A program made the translations under genes and the position numbers. DNA of 64,000 nt from Arenibacter troitsensis (GTDB taxonomy: Bacteria; Bacteroidota; Bacteroidia; Flavobacteriales; Flavobacteriaceae), in assembly GCF_900177645.1 (NCBI RefSeq), contig NZ_FXAO01000007.1:62001-126000 (forward strand), given 5' to 3'. The notes beneath the pieces are model-generated. The model had not been told where the DNA came from. It ran no database searches and worked only from the letters and a program-made list of their open reading frames with translations. This document shows, piece after piece, positions 54,267 through 62,472 of the stretch. Each line of letters begins with the position of its first letter. Position 1 is the first letter of the stretch.

Positions 54267-54920
54267 ATGTTGGATAAAAACGGAATAGCAAAGCGCATTG
54301 CAAAGGAAGTCAAGGATGGATATTATGTTAACCTGGGAATAGGGATACCTACCTTGGTGGCAAATTTTGTCAGGGATGATATTAGTGTGGAATTTCAAAG
54401 TGAAAACGGGGTGCTGGGAATGGGGCCTTTTCCTTTTGAAGGGGAAGAGGATGCCGATATCATCAATGCAGGTAAACAAACCATAACCACCTTGCCGGGA
54501 GCCTCGTTTTTCGACTCTGTAACAAGCTTTGGAATGATACGTGGGCAACATGTAGACCTGACCATTTTAGGGGCCATGGAAGTCGCGGAAAACGGAGATA
54601 TTGCCAATTGGAAAATTCCAGGAAAAATGGTGAAGGGAATGGGTGGGGCCATGGATCTAGTGGCTTCGGCCGAGAACATCATTGTTGCTATGATGCATAC
54701 CAATAGGGCAGGCGAATCCAAGTTGTTAAAGAAGTGCACTTTACCGTTGACGGGAGTTGGATGTGTGAAAAAAATTGTAACCAATTTGGCGGTACTGGAT
54801 GTAACTCCAGAAGGATTTAAATTGTTGGAAAAAGCACCTGGCGTTAGCGTTGATGAGATAGTGAAGGCTACTGAAGGAAATTTAATAGTAGAAGGGGATA
54901 TCCCAGAGATGGATATTTAG
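54267..54920 (+). CDS. scoB: 3-oxoacid CoA-transferase subunit B
   Basis: Beta subunit of the CoA transferase, 217 residues. The catalytic Glu is in SENGVLGMGPFP (about 51-62), and GIGIPTLVAN near 25 is the usual N-terminal block. It works as a heterodimer pair with scoA. The leader contains the ATTATTAC repeats, so it may rely on its own promoter after the insertion between scoA and scoB. No terminator was seen directly downstream. Confidence 0.94.
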   Translation: MLDKNGIAKRIAKEVKDGYYVNLGIGIPTLVANFVRDDISVEFQSENGVLGMGPFPFEGEEDADIINAGKQTITTLPGASFFDSVTSFGMIRGQHVDLTILGAMEVAENGDIANWKIPGKMVKGMGGAMDLVASAENIIVAMMHTNRAGESKLLKKCTLPLTGVGCVKKIVTNLAVLDVTPEGFKLLEKAPGVSVDEIVKATEGNLIVEGDIPEMDI

Positions 54921-55165
54921 CTGGGATATTCAATAATTTGTGTCGGAATTTATTGATTTTTTAAATTATGATGCATTTGAATAAACAGTCACTATTTAAC
55001 ATTTTGCAAAGTACATATATCGATCGAAATAACTATTTTTATACGCATACAACAATTACTGTATGTTTCACAACAATTTTTTATTTAATACGTTAATCTG
55101 AGTTATATTGCCAATAATAACAGAAGTTAAACCCCAAATTTAACAACTACTAAACCTTAATTACT

Positions 55166-55273
55166 ATGGAAGCCCAAATTAACCACAGTCGCACACAAAA
55201 AGAAATTCAGGTCTATCGCAATGACTTTTTCACAGGCATTGTAAGATTGACAAAAAAATTATTTATGCTGTAG
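55166..55273 (+). CDS. candidate small protein, 35 aa
   Basis: A 35-codon frame (MEAQINHSRTQKEIQVYRND, then a basic FFTGIVRLTKK tail) with its own strong terminator 19 bp downstream. The N-terminal half is polar and the C-terminal half is basic and moderately hydrophobic. No family is recognised. The compact layout of ATG frame and strong terminator in an otherwise empty interval makes it a plausible small gene, but a non-coding RNA is an alternative. No codon or homology evidence is available to decide. Confidence 0.45.
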   Translation: MEAQINHSRTQKEIQVYRNDFFTGIVRLTKKLFML

Positions 55274-55291
55274 CATAAATCAATAGTTTTT

Positions 55292-55329
55292 AAAGGGAGC
55301 AATATTTTAAAATATTGCTCCCTTTTTTT
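55292..55329 (+). terminator. strong terminator between the 35-aa frame and the GNAT gene
   Basis: A 17-bp perfect inverted repeat (AAAGGGAGCAATATTTT and its complement) followed by T, with no unpaired bases in the centre by sequence. Confidence 0.9.
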
Positions 55330-55377
55330 GTTTTCGATCTAATTGATAATTGTATTTTTAAGGAGGAAAGCAAAGCT

Positions 55378-55893
55378 ATGAAACTACATTTGAGGCCGTG
55401 TAGCATTACCGATTTGGAGGTTTTGATTAATCTAGGCAGGCGGACTTTTATAGAGGCATTTGAAAAGGATAATAAGCCGGAGGATTTTAAGATATACCTG
55501 GATTCTGCTTTTAGGGAGGAAACACTATATAAGGAATTGCAGGATATTAATTCAGCTTATTATTTTATTTATATGGGATCCAGTTTGGTGGGATATATAA
55601 AATTGAACGAAAATGAAGCCCAATCAGATATTAATGACATTAATTCCATAGAGTTGGAACGGATCTACGTTCTGGCAGAATTTCAAGGCCATGGAATTGG
55701 GGAGTGGGTACTGCGACAAGTAATATCCATTGCAAAGGTAAAAAACAGGTCTTATGTGTGGCTTGGTGTTTGGGAACACAATCCCAAGGCTATAAAATTT
55801 TATCAAAGACTGGGGTTCTATAATTTTGGGACCCACCCTTATTTTATAGGAAATGATGAGCAGACCGATTGGTTAATGCGGCTCGACATTTAG
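55378..55893 (+). CDS. GNAT family N-acetyltransferase
   Basis: A 171-residue acetyl-CoA-dependent acyltransferase. The acetyl-CoA pyrophosphate loop is seen in LAEFQGHGIGEWVL (about 99-112; Q/RxxGxG), followed by the C-terminal motif AIKFYQRLGFYNFG. The N-terminal part starts LRPCSITDLEVL, typical of the family. The ATG at 55378 is chosen because upstream in-frame codons lie inside the terminator. The substrate is not evident from sequence or context. Confidence 0.9.
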   Translation: MKLHLRPCSITDLEVLINLGRRTFIEAFEKDNKPEDFKIYLDSAFREETLYKELQDINSAYYFIYMGSSLVGYIKLNENEAQSDINDINSIELERIYVLAEFQGHGIGEWVLRQVISIAKVKNRSYVWLGVWEHNPKAIKFYQRLGFYNFGTHPYFIGNDEQTDWLMRLDI

Positions 55894-55920
55894 AGGTATA
55901 TTTCCTAATAATAATGTGGA

Positions 55921-57078
55921 TTAGAGATTCCTCAGAATTTCCGTTGCCTTTTCCAAAGTTTCGTTGGTTTTGGCGAAACAGAATCTTATTAAGTGATTGT
56001 CGGCCCCTTTGGTGTTGAACCCCGTTATGGGAATGCTGGCTATACGGTGTTCTGTTACTAAACGTTCGGCAAAGACTTCGTCCGGTTCTTGGGCAATATC
56101 ACTAAAATCTACTAATTGGAAATAGGTACCTTGGGAAGGTTTTATTTTAAATCTTGAGGTAGATAGTCCATCAAGGAATAAATCCCGCTTTTCTTGATAG
56201 AATTGATTTAAACCCAAATAGTGTTGAGGTTCTTTTAAATATGTAGCTAGGGCTTTTTGAACGGCATGGTCAGCACTAAATACATTAAACTGATGGGTTT
56301 TTCGGAATTCGTACATCAGTTCGGCCGGACCTGCACAATAGCCCATTTTCCAGCCGGTAATATGAAAGGTCTTTCCAAAGGATCCACACACAAAGGTACG
56401 GGAGGCAAGGCCGTCATATTTTGACGCACTTTCATGCTCTTGGCCGTCAAAAGTGATATGCTCGTAGACTTCATCGCTTATAACAATGATGTCGGTATTT
56501 TCGAGACTTCTTTGCAATTCAAGCATATCCTCTTTGGTGAAAATAGTACCGCTGGGATTGTGTGGAGTGTTTATAATGACCATTTTGGTCCTTGGCGTAA
56601 TTTTGGATCGGAAAACTTCCCAATCTATCCGAAAATCGGTATTGTTTAATTGAACAAAAACTGGAATTCCCCCATTGACTTCAATAGCGGGCTCATAACA
56701 GTCGTATGCCGGTTTAATTACTATGACCTCATCACCACTGCCAATAAAGGCCGTAATGATGGTAAAAATGGCCTGTGTGGCTCCTATGGTGACGGTTATT
56801 TCACTTTCTGGATGATAGTGCCTGCCATATAGCTGTTCAATCTTTTCTGAGATTGTTTCGCGCAGTTCCATGACCCCTGCCATAGGCGCATATTGATTGT
56901 ACCCTTGTTTCATAGCCTGTGTTACCAAATCGATCAAGGAAGGATCGGGCTCAAAATTGGGGAAGCCTTGGGAAAGATTTATGGCACTGTGTTTCTGTGC
57001 CAATTGGCCCATAGTGGTAAAAATCGTAGTTCTTACCCTGGGAAGCTTGGAGAATATATGGTGTTTATACCTGGGCAT
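55921..57078 (-). CDS. pyridoxal-phosphate aminotransferase, class I/II (methionine aminotransferase-like)
   Basis: A 385-residue aminotransferase. PLP-binding Lys lies in SFGKTFHITGWKMGY near 236; other class I/II blocks are INLSQGFPNFEP near 34, NTPHNPSGT near 170, and SDEVYEHITFDG near 204. The N-terminal and middle motifs fit the YbdL/kynurenine-type methionine aminotransferases, which use glutamine or methionine. Exact substrate is uncertain. The Vsr-like gene lies 30 bp upstream on the same strand. Confidence 0.9.
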   Translation of the reverse strand: MPRYKHHIFSKLPRVRTTIFTTMGQLAQKHSAINLSQGFPNFEPDPSLIDLVTQAMKQGYNQYAPMAGVMELRETISEKIEQLYGRHYHPESEITVTIGATQAIFTIITAFIGSGDEVIVIKPAYDCYEPAIEVNGGIPVFVQLNNTDFRIDWEVFRSKITPRTKMVIINTPHNPSGTIFTKEDMLELQRSLENTDIIVISDEVYEHITFDGQEHESASKYDGLASRTFVCGSFGKTFHITGWKMGYCAGPAELMYEFRKTHQFNVFSADHAVQKALATYLKEPQHYLGLNQFYQEKRDLFLDGLSTSRFKIKPSQGTYFQLVDFSDIAQEPDEVFAERLVTEHRIASIPITGFNTKGADNHLIRFCFAKTNETLEKATEILRNL

Positions 57079-57108
57079 CGAAGCGTGTTTAAATTGGTTA
57101 TAGGTAGG

Positions 57109-57582
57109 TTAGGATTGCTGTGATCTTAAATGGCGAATTACCTTGTGGATACATTGGTCCAATTCTTTCTTTATTTCCCGTTCCCAAAATCTAAAAACGG
57201 TGTAGCCCAATTGTTGTAGTTCTTGGTTTACTTCCTTGTCCCGTTGAATATTGCGTTCAATTTTTGGAATCCAGAACTCTTTGTTGGTTTTAATCTTTTG
57301 TTTCCTTTCCTCCCAGTTATAACCGTGCCAATATTCCCCATCTATAAAAATAACGGTTTTGTACTTGTTCAGTACTATATCTGGCTTTCCGATCAACTTT
57401 TTGTAGTCTATCCTATATCTATAACCCTCCGCCCATAGTGCCTTTCTAAATTTCAATTCGGGTATGGTGTTCTTTCCCCTGATTTTTCCCATTATCTTGG
57501 AGCGTTCCGGTGTAGTATAGAAACCAGACTCTTCGTTAAAACGTGGAACTATTATCCGTTCTTCATTATAATCTTTTGGCAT
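57109..57582 (-). CDS. Vsr-like DNA endonuclease, divergent, zinc-site lost
   Basis: A 157-residue homologue of the very short patch repair endonuclease (Vsr), which nicks at T:G mismatches. The block SKIMGKIRGKNTIPELKFRK (about 26-45) and the catalytic-type Asp in GKPDIVL (about 71), the WHG motif and EFWIPKIERNIQRD are recognisable. Cys residues that hold zinc in E. coli Vsr are absent: GCFWHH is DGEYWHG and WECAL is WEREI. No DNA methyltransferase is nearby. Starting at 57580-57582 (MPKDYNEER) is preferred because the upstream in-frame extension crosses the sdh terminator. Confidence 0.75.
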   Translation of the reverse strand: MPKDYNEERIIVPRFNEESGFYTTPERSKIMGKIRGKNTIPELKFRKALWAEGYRYRIDYKKLIGKPDIVLNKYKTVIFIDGEYWHGYNWEERKQKIKTNKEFWIPKIERNIQRDKEVNQELQQLGYTVFRFWEREIKKELDQCIHKVIRHLRSQQS

Positions 57583-57617
57583 ACTTAAAGATACTGGTTT
57601 TCTGAGACCTGGGTAAA

Positions 57618-57648
57618 GAAAAACCCCATTCCTAAAAAGGGATGGGGT
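57618..57648 (-). terminator. rho-independent terminator of the sdh operon
   Basis: On the minus strand a stem CCCCATCCC / GGAATGGGG (one mismatch) with a T-rich loop is followed by TTTTTCTTT, about 40 bp past the sdhB stop. Confidence 0.8.
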
Positions 57649-57685
57649 GTGCTTCAAAAGCTAATATATTATATTTTTATCCGTG

Positions 57686-58432
57686 TTATCCTTTTATACT
57701 TGCCGCAAAGAACTCCCTGTTCATACGGGCAATGTTTTCCAAAGAAATTCCCTTTGGACATTCTACCTCGCATGCACCGGTATTGGTACAGTTTCCAAAA
57801 CCTTCCAAATCCATTTGGGCAACCATATTTTTCACTCTGTCCGTTGCTTCAACCCTTCCTTGTGGAAGTAAGGCGTACTGGGATACCTTGGCCCCAACGA
57901 ACAACATGGCAGAAGAGTTTTTACAACTGGCTACACAGGCGCCACAACCAATACAGGTAGCGGCATCCATGGCCTCATCGGCGGCATGCTTAGGAATAGG
58001 GATGGCATTGGCATCTTGGGTATTTCCAGAGGTGTTTACCGAAATAAAACCACCGGCCTGCTGAATACGGTCAAAAGAACTTCGGTCTACGACCAAATCC
58101 TTTATAACAGGAAAGGCTTTTGCCCTAAACGGTTCAATGGTAATGGTGTCGCCATCCTTGAACATTCTCATATGCAACTGACAGGTAGTAACCCCCCTAT
58201 CCGGGCCATGGGCTTCTCCGTTAATATACATAGAGCACATACCGCAAATTCCTTCACGACAGTCATGGTCAAAGGCAACAGGCTCTTCCCCCTTATTGGT
58301 TAGCTGTTCGTTTAAAACGTCCATCATTTCCAAGAAAGACATGTGTTCTGAAATATCAGTCACTTTATAATCGACCATTTTACCTTTGTCCTGTGGTCCT
58401 TTCTGTCTCCAAATTTTTAATGTAAGATTCAT
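57686..58432 (-). CDS. sdhB: succinate dehydrogenase iron-sulfur subunit
   Basis: Carries the three Fe-S clusters that pass electrons from SdhA to quinone. The 248 residues have a [2Fe-2S] site (Cys58, 63, 66 and 84), a [4Fe-4S] site in [11 protein letters not shown] (about 157-167) and a [3Fe-4S] site in [12 protein letters not shown] (about 215-226). It is the last gene of sdhC-A-(four-helix)-B and is separated from sdhA by 510 bp because of the four-helix-bundle gene. Confidence 0.97.
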   Translation of the reverse strand: MNLTLKIWRQKGPQDKGKMVDYKVTDISEHMSFLEMMDVLNEQLTNKGEEPVAFDHDCREGICGMCSMYINGEAHGPDRGVTTCQLHMRMFKDGDTITIEPFRAKAFPVIKDLVVDRSSFDRIQQAGGFISVNTSGNTQDANAIPIPKHAADEAMDAATCIGCGACVASCKNSSAMLFVGAKVSQYALLPQGRVEATDRVKNMVAQMDLEGFGNCTNTGACEVECPKGISLENIARMNREFFAASIKG

Positions 58433-58541
58433 ATTGTTCTTGTTAATAAAAAGCTCCTTTCGGAATCTTCATAATTAAGTTTTGTAATCAAAGTTCAGTT
58501 ACGGAATACAGAAATAAGAGTTAAGAAAATAGACCTCTATA

Positions 58542-58904
58542 TCACTGCAAACTATTTTGGAATCCCATTGTCATTTTTTGGAATTCCTCATTCTTTACTT
58601 CTAACTTTTCTAAAGTTTGTTCGTCTATATAATTTCTGTGGCGTGCAACTAATAATTGAGTGCCAAGTTCAAATGATGAACCTAAAGAAATATCGAGAAA
58701 ATAAGAAAATGACTTGTCTGTTCTTGCTGATCCTTCCGCTATATTACTCGGCATCGAAATTGAACAACGGCTTAATTGATTACTCAAATCAAATTTTTCG
58801 TGCTTGGGAAATTCCTGCAAAATATCAGAAATATCATTTGCGATTTCTAACCCCAATTGCCAGATTTTCAAATTTTTATAATTATGTCGCTGACGAAAGG
58901 CCAT
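58542..58904 (-). CDS. four-helix-bundle (S23/IVS) protein inserted between sdhA and sdhB
   Basis: An intact 120-residue four-helix-bundle protein of the 23S-rRNA-intervening-sequence/Avd-like family: LKIWQLGLEIANDI near the start, the hallmark LSRCSISMPSNIAEG (about 44-58), and SSFELGTQLLVARHRNYI (about 76-93). Its function is unknown; relatives are accessory proteins of diversity-generating retroelements or occur as solitary genes. It is in the same orientation as sdh, 38 bp after sdhA and 109 bp before sdhB. The codon use looks more A/T-rich than that of sdhA and sdhB. No reverse transcriptase is nearby. Confidence 0.88.
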   Translation of the reverse strand: MAFRQRHNYKNLKIWQLGLEIANDISDILQEFPKHEKFDLSNQLSRCSISMPSNIAEGSARTDKSFSYFLDISLGSSFELGTQLLVARHRNYIDEQTLEKLEVKNEEFQKMTMGFQNSLQ

Positions 58905-58942
58905 TAAGTCTTTTTTCTCTTCTCTTTTTTCTTCACAATCAC

Positions 58943-60958
58943 CTATTTATAACTTCTTTGTTTTAATTCTATATCCTTAAATTCCAGTTGCTCTTTGTGC
59001 AATACGGCATCTGCAGGTTCCCCTTTGTATTCCCAGGCTGCTACGAAGGCATAGTCCTTATCGTTACGCTTTGCCTCCCCTTTTTGTTCTCCGTCAATTT
59101 CTACCGACTCTTCACGGAAATGTCCACCGCAGGATTCTTCCCTCATAAGGGCATCTTTTGCAAATAGTTCTCCCAACTCCAGGAAATCTGCCACACGTCC
59201 TGCTTTTTCCAATTCCGGATTCATTTCATTGGCCGATCCGGGTACATTGACTTCTTTATAAAACTCTTCACGGATTTCCTTGATTTCCGCCATAGCTTCT
59301 TTTAATCCCGCTGCGTTACGAGACATGCCACATTTATCCCACATGACCTTACCAAGGCGTTTATGGAAGTAATCCACGGAATGGGTACCTTTATTATTGA
59401 TAAAGAAATTGATTCTTTCTGTTACTTCTTTTTCGGCCTCGTCAAATTCTGGCGTATCAGTAGGAATTCTACCAGTCCTAATTTCATGGGATAGGTAATC
59501 CCCAATGGTGTAGGGCAATACAAAATATCCATCTGCCAAGCCTTGCATTAAAGCAGACGCGCCCAAACGGTTGGCACCGTGATCGGAGAAGTTGGCCTCG
59601 CCTATGCAATATAAGCCTTCTACGGTGGTCATTAGGTTATAATCTACCCAAACACCGCCCATGGTATAGTGGGTTGCAGGATAGATCATCATAGGGGTCT
59701 TGTATGGATTTTCATCTACGATCTTTTCGTACATCTGAAATAGGTTACCATATTTTGCCTCAACTACAGCTTCTCCCAATTCAGTTATTTTTTCTTTGGA
59801 AGCATCTTGGATACCGTGGATTTTTGCTTGTTCCAAACCGTATCTTTCAATGGCGGATTTAAAGTCAAGATATACCGCTTCCCCAGTAGCGTTTACCCCA
59901 AAACCGGCATCACATCTTTCTTTTGCTGCTCTGGAAGCCACATCACGTGGAACCAGGTTACCAAAGGCAGGATATCTTCTTTCCAAATAGTAATCCCTTT
60001 GATCTTCGCTCAATTGGGTAGGTTTTAATTTTCCTTCCCTAATGGCCAACACGTCCTCCATCTTTTTTGGAACCCAGATACGGCCATCGTTACGCAATGA
60101 CTCGGACATTAAGGTCAGTTTGGACTGATAGTCTCCAGATCGTGGAATACAAGTAGGGTGAATTTGTGTGTAACATGGGTTGGCGAAAAAAGCACCTTTT
60201 TTGTGTATTTTCCATGCCGCTGTGGCATTGGAACCCATGGCATTGGTTGAAAGGAAATATACATTTCCATAACCTCCCGAGGCAATTACTACAGCATGTG
60301 CCGAATGGCGCTCTATTTCTCCGGTAACCAAGTTACGGGCTATAATACCACGTGCCTTGCCATTTACTTTAACCACATCGAGCATTTCGTGGCGGTTGAA
60401 CATCTCTATCTTCCCACGGGCAATTTGTCTGTTCATTGCCGAATAGGCACCCAACAATAATTGCTGGCCTGTCTGTCCTTTGGCGTAAAAAGTACGCGAC
60501 ACTAGAACACCACCAAACGAGCGGTTGTCCAATAACCCACCGTAATCACGGGCAAAAGGCACGCCCTGTGCCACACATTGATCTATGATATTGGTGGACA
60601 CCTCTGCCAAACGGTACACGTTGGCTTCACGGGAACGGTAATCCCCACCTTTTATGGTATCGTAGAAGAGGCGATAGGTAGAGTCCCCATCCCCCTGATA
60701 ATTTTTAGCAGCATTAATACCTCCTTGGGCCGCAATGGAATGCGCCCTTCGGGGGGAATCCTGATAGCAGAATGCTTTCACCCTATAACCTAGCTCTGCC
60801 AAGGTTGCAGCAGCAGAACCTCCTGCAAGACCGGTACCTACAACAATAACGTCGATGTTTCGCTTATTGGCAGGATTAACTAAGTTTATTTTATCCTTAT
60901 AGGTAGTCCATTTATCCTTTAATGGGCCTTTTGGTACTTTAGAATCCAATACAGACAT
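58943..60958 (-). CDS. sdhA: succinate dehydrogenase flavoprotein subunit
   Basis: Oxidises succinate to fumarate with covalently bound FAD. The 671 residues have the dinucleotide-binding [10 protein letters not shown] near 42-51, the FAD-linking His in [13 protein letters not shown] near 73-85, and the [10 protein letters not shown] and AVRARDV-type active-site regions; the large length is that of the Bacteroidota fumarate reductase/succinate dehydrogenase type. It follows sdhC by 12 bp. Confidence 0.97.
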   Translation of the reverse strand: MSVLDSKVPKGPLKDKWTTYKDKINLVNPANKRNIDVIVVGTGLAGGSAAATLAELGYRVKAFCYQDSPRRAHSIAAQGGINAAKNYQGDGDSTYRLFYDTIKGGDYRSREANVYRLAEVSTNIIDQCVAQGVPFARDYGGLLDNRSFGGVLVSRTFYAKGQTGQQLLLGAYSAMNRQIARGKIEMFNRHEMLDVVKVNGKARGIIARNLVTGEIERHSAHAVVIASGGYGNVYFLSTNAMGSNATAAWKIHKKGAFFANPCYTQIHPTCIPRSGDYQSKLTLMSESLRNDGRIWVPKKMEDVLAIREGKLKPTQLSEDQRDYYLERRYPAFGNLVPRDVASRAAKERCDAGFGVNATGEAVYLDFKSAIERYGLEQAKIHGIQDASKEKITELGEAVVEAKYGNLFQMYEKIVDENPYKTPMMIYPATHYTMGGVWVDYNLMTTVEGLYCIGEANFSDHGANRLGASALMQGLADGYFVLPYTIGDYLSHEIRTGRIPTDTPEFDEAEKEVTERINFFINNKGTHSVDYFHKRLGKVMWDKCGMSRNAAGLKEAMAEIKEIREEFYKEVNVPGSANEMNPELEKAGRVADFLELGELFAKDALMREESCGGHFREESVEIDGEQKGEAKRNDKDYAFVAAWEYKGEPADAVLHKEQLEFKDIELKQRSYK

Positions 60959-60970
60959 AGAATTGTATTA

Positions 60971-61648
60971 TTAATGGTTAAAATGGTGAAAAAGTGCAAT
61001 GAAAATAAATCCTAACGGAATTAAAATAGCGTAAGTCTTTCCAAATCCTTTTAACCCTTTTACATATTTATTGTTGGCACCCACAGACTGAAAGGCTGAA
61101 CTAAAGCCGTGAAGTAGGTGCAATGAAAGAAAAACAAAACCTATACAATATAGGGCAACCCTCCAAATAGGTTCAAATTTATGGACCAGTTCTTCGTAAT
61201 AACGGTAACCTTCCCCATCGGCTAACAAGCCGGACATGTCTCCCTGAATATACTTTGTGTTTATTTCGGGAAACCAGAAGTCCAAGAAATGAATGACAAG
61301 GAAAACAAGGATAAATCCACCGCTCCAGATCATGTTTCTGCTCATCCAGGTGGAATTGGCAGCACCGTTGTTTTTGGCATACTTGATAGCACGGGCATTT
61401 CTATTCTTTATTTCCAACACAAACCCCATAACAAAATGATAAACAACCCCAAAAAGAAGTACCGGTTGCAACAAGTATTGTACAAGGGGGTTGGTCCCCA
61501 TAAAATGAGAGGTTTCATTAAAATTATCCGGGCTTAGAACAGATAGGATATTAATGGCAAAATGTTGAAGGATAAAGATCATTAAGAAAAAAGCGGAAAG
61601 GGCCATGGTGTACTTTCTGCCTATTGAAGAGTTTAAAAATCCACTCAT
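60971..61648 (-). CDS. sdhC: succinate dehydrogenase cytochrome b subunit
   Basis: Single membrane anchor of 225 residues with five predicted transmembrane helices, which carries haem b and the quinone site. It is the B-type, one-subunit anchor; no separate sdhD is present. Conserved His residues lie in HFAINIL (near 29), YHFVMGF (near 66), HFLDFW and HLLHGF. It is the first gene of the operon and has the best promoter match of the window. Confidence 0.94.
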   Translation of the reverse strand: MSGFLNSSIGRKYTMALSAFFLMIFILQHFAINILSVLSPDNFNETSHFMGTNPLVQYLLQPVLLFGVVYHFVMGFVLEIKNRNARAIKYAKNNGAANSTWMSRNMIWSGGFILVFLVIHFLDFWFPEINTKYIQGDMSGLLADGEGYRYYEELVHKFEPIWRVALYCIGFVFLSLHLLHGFSSAFQSVGANNKYVKGLKGFGKTYAILIPLGFIFIALFHHFNH

Positions 61649-61667
61649 TAGTTATTTGTTTTGGTTG

Positions 61668-61699
61668 CAAATTTACTCCACAAACGAGTTACCAACAAA
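61668..61699 (-). promoter_or_regulatory. promoter of the sdhCAB operon
   Basis: On the minus strand TTTG (-33), a 20-nt spacer and TAAATTTG (-7) lie 20 nt before the sdhC ATG. Both halves match the Bacteroidota consensus at the right spacing; it is the strongest promoter seen here. Confidence 0.8.
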
Positions 61700-62036
61700 T
61701 TTTGTTGAATTTATGTACAGTATTTAGAACCAATTTAAAGAATTCCTCAATTCTGGAATGGAAATAATAGTAAATCTTTTATTGCTCCAATTCTGAAATA
61801 GTTGGATAGAGGAAATGTTTTTCGTGAGTGGTTATTTTTTAATGCTTTGAATTACAGTAAATAAAGGAAACTAAAATGTTGGTTTTAAGTAGTGTTTGCG
61901 TTCAAAATATAGACGCTGGCGACATTTATTTTGAAGGATTTTTCGTGTTAAATTGTTTAGATCTATGGGGAATGTCTATACTTTTATTGGTTTCTGTGCG
62001 TTAGAACCTAACCTATATTTAAATTGTAAAAACCGG
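61700..62036. other. intergenic region between sdhC and the small membrane protein gene
   Basis: No RNA or protein gene is seen. The end nearest the next gene has a TATATTTA at 62014-62021 that resembles a -7 box, 16 nt before the chosen ATG. Confidence 0.3.
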
Positions 62037-62411
62037 ATGGTGTACTGGAAAAGCTGGTCCTTTAACGTTAAATTCTCTTTAATTGCCTTTTTTACAACGG
62101 CAGTATTGAGCCTTATCAGTATGGGGGCTCTTGGAGCTTTATTATATTACCCGGTATCTTTCCTGTTCGGGTCCAATCCCAACCTAATGGATTGGGGAGG
62201 CGATTGGGTGTGGCCCAGTGTTATAATGGTGGGAATGTTATGGTCCTTTGGTTTTGTATTTGGCGCGGTGGCCTGGTACTACATCCAAAAAATTACCCAA
62301 TCCAAAGCATTGCTAATTGCCGCTTATCTGTTAATACTCTGGTTGTGGGCGGCATTACTATGGTGTTGGATGATTAAGGTAAATTTGGATCAAATGTCCC
62401 AGGTGCATTAA
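62037..62411 (+). CDS. small integral membrane protein, unknown function
   Basis: A protein of 124 residues with three or four hydrophobic segments (about 10-36, 55-76, 86-104). It contains several Trp residues and a GGDWVWP stretch in the middle. No family is recognised. The start is uncertain: ATG 62037 (MVYWKSW) is preferred since the upstream codons from ATG 61965 show no conserved character and a -7-like box sits at 62014-62021. Confidence 0.6.
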   Translation: MVYWKSWSFNVKFSLIAFFTTAVLSLISMGALGALLYYPVSFLFGSNPNLMDWGGDWVWPSVIMVGMLWSFGFVFGAVAWYYIQKITQSKALLIAAYLLILWLWAALLWCWMIKVNLDQMSQVH

Positions 62412-62472
62412 GTGATAGTGGTAATACGAATATTAAAGTCTTTTTCTAATTTTTAGGATTATGGTATTAGGC

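Noticed and set aside
57642..58064. 140-codon plus-strand frame over sdhB
   Set aside because: It lies opposite the well-supported sdhB coding sequence and has no family features.
58542..58904. Diversity-generating retroelement suggested by the Avd-like four-helix-bundle genes
   Set aside because: No reverse transcriptase, template repeat or variable-repeat target gene is present within the window.
58568..58966. 132-codon plus-strand frame over the four-helix-bundle gene
   Set aside because: Shadow of the minus-strand four-helix-bundle gene, which has clear family motifs.
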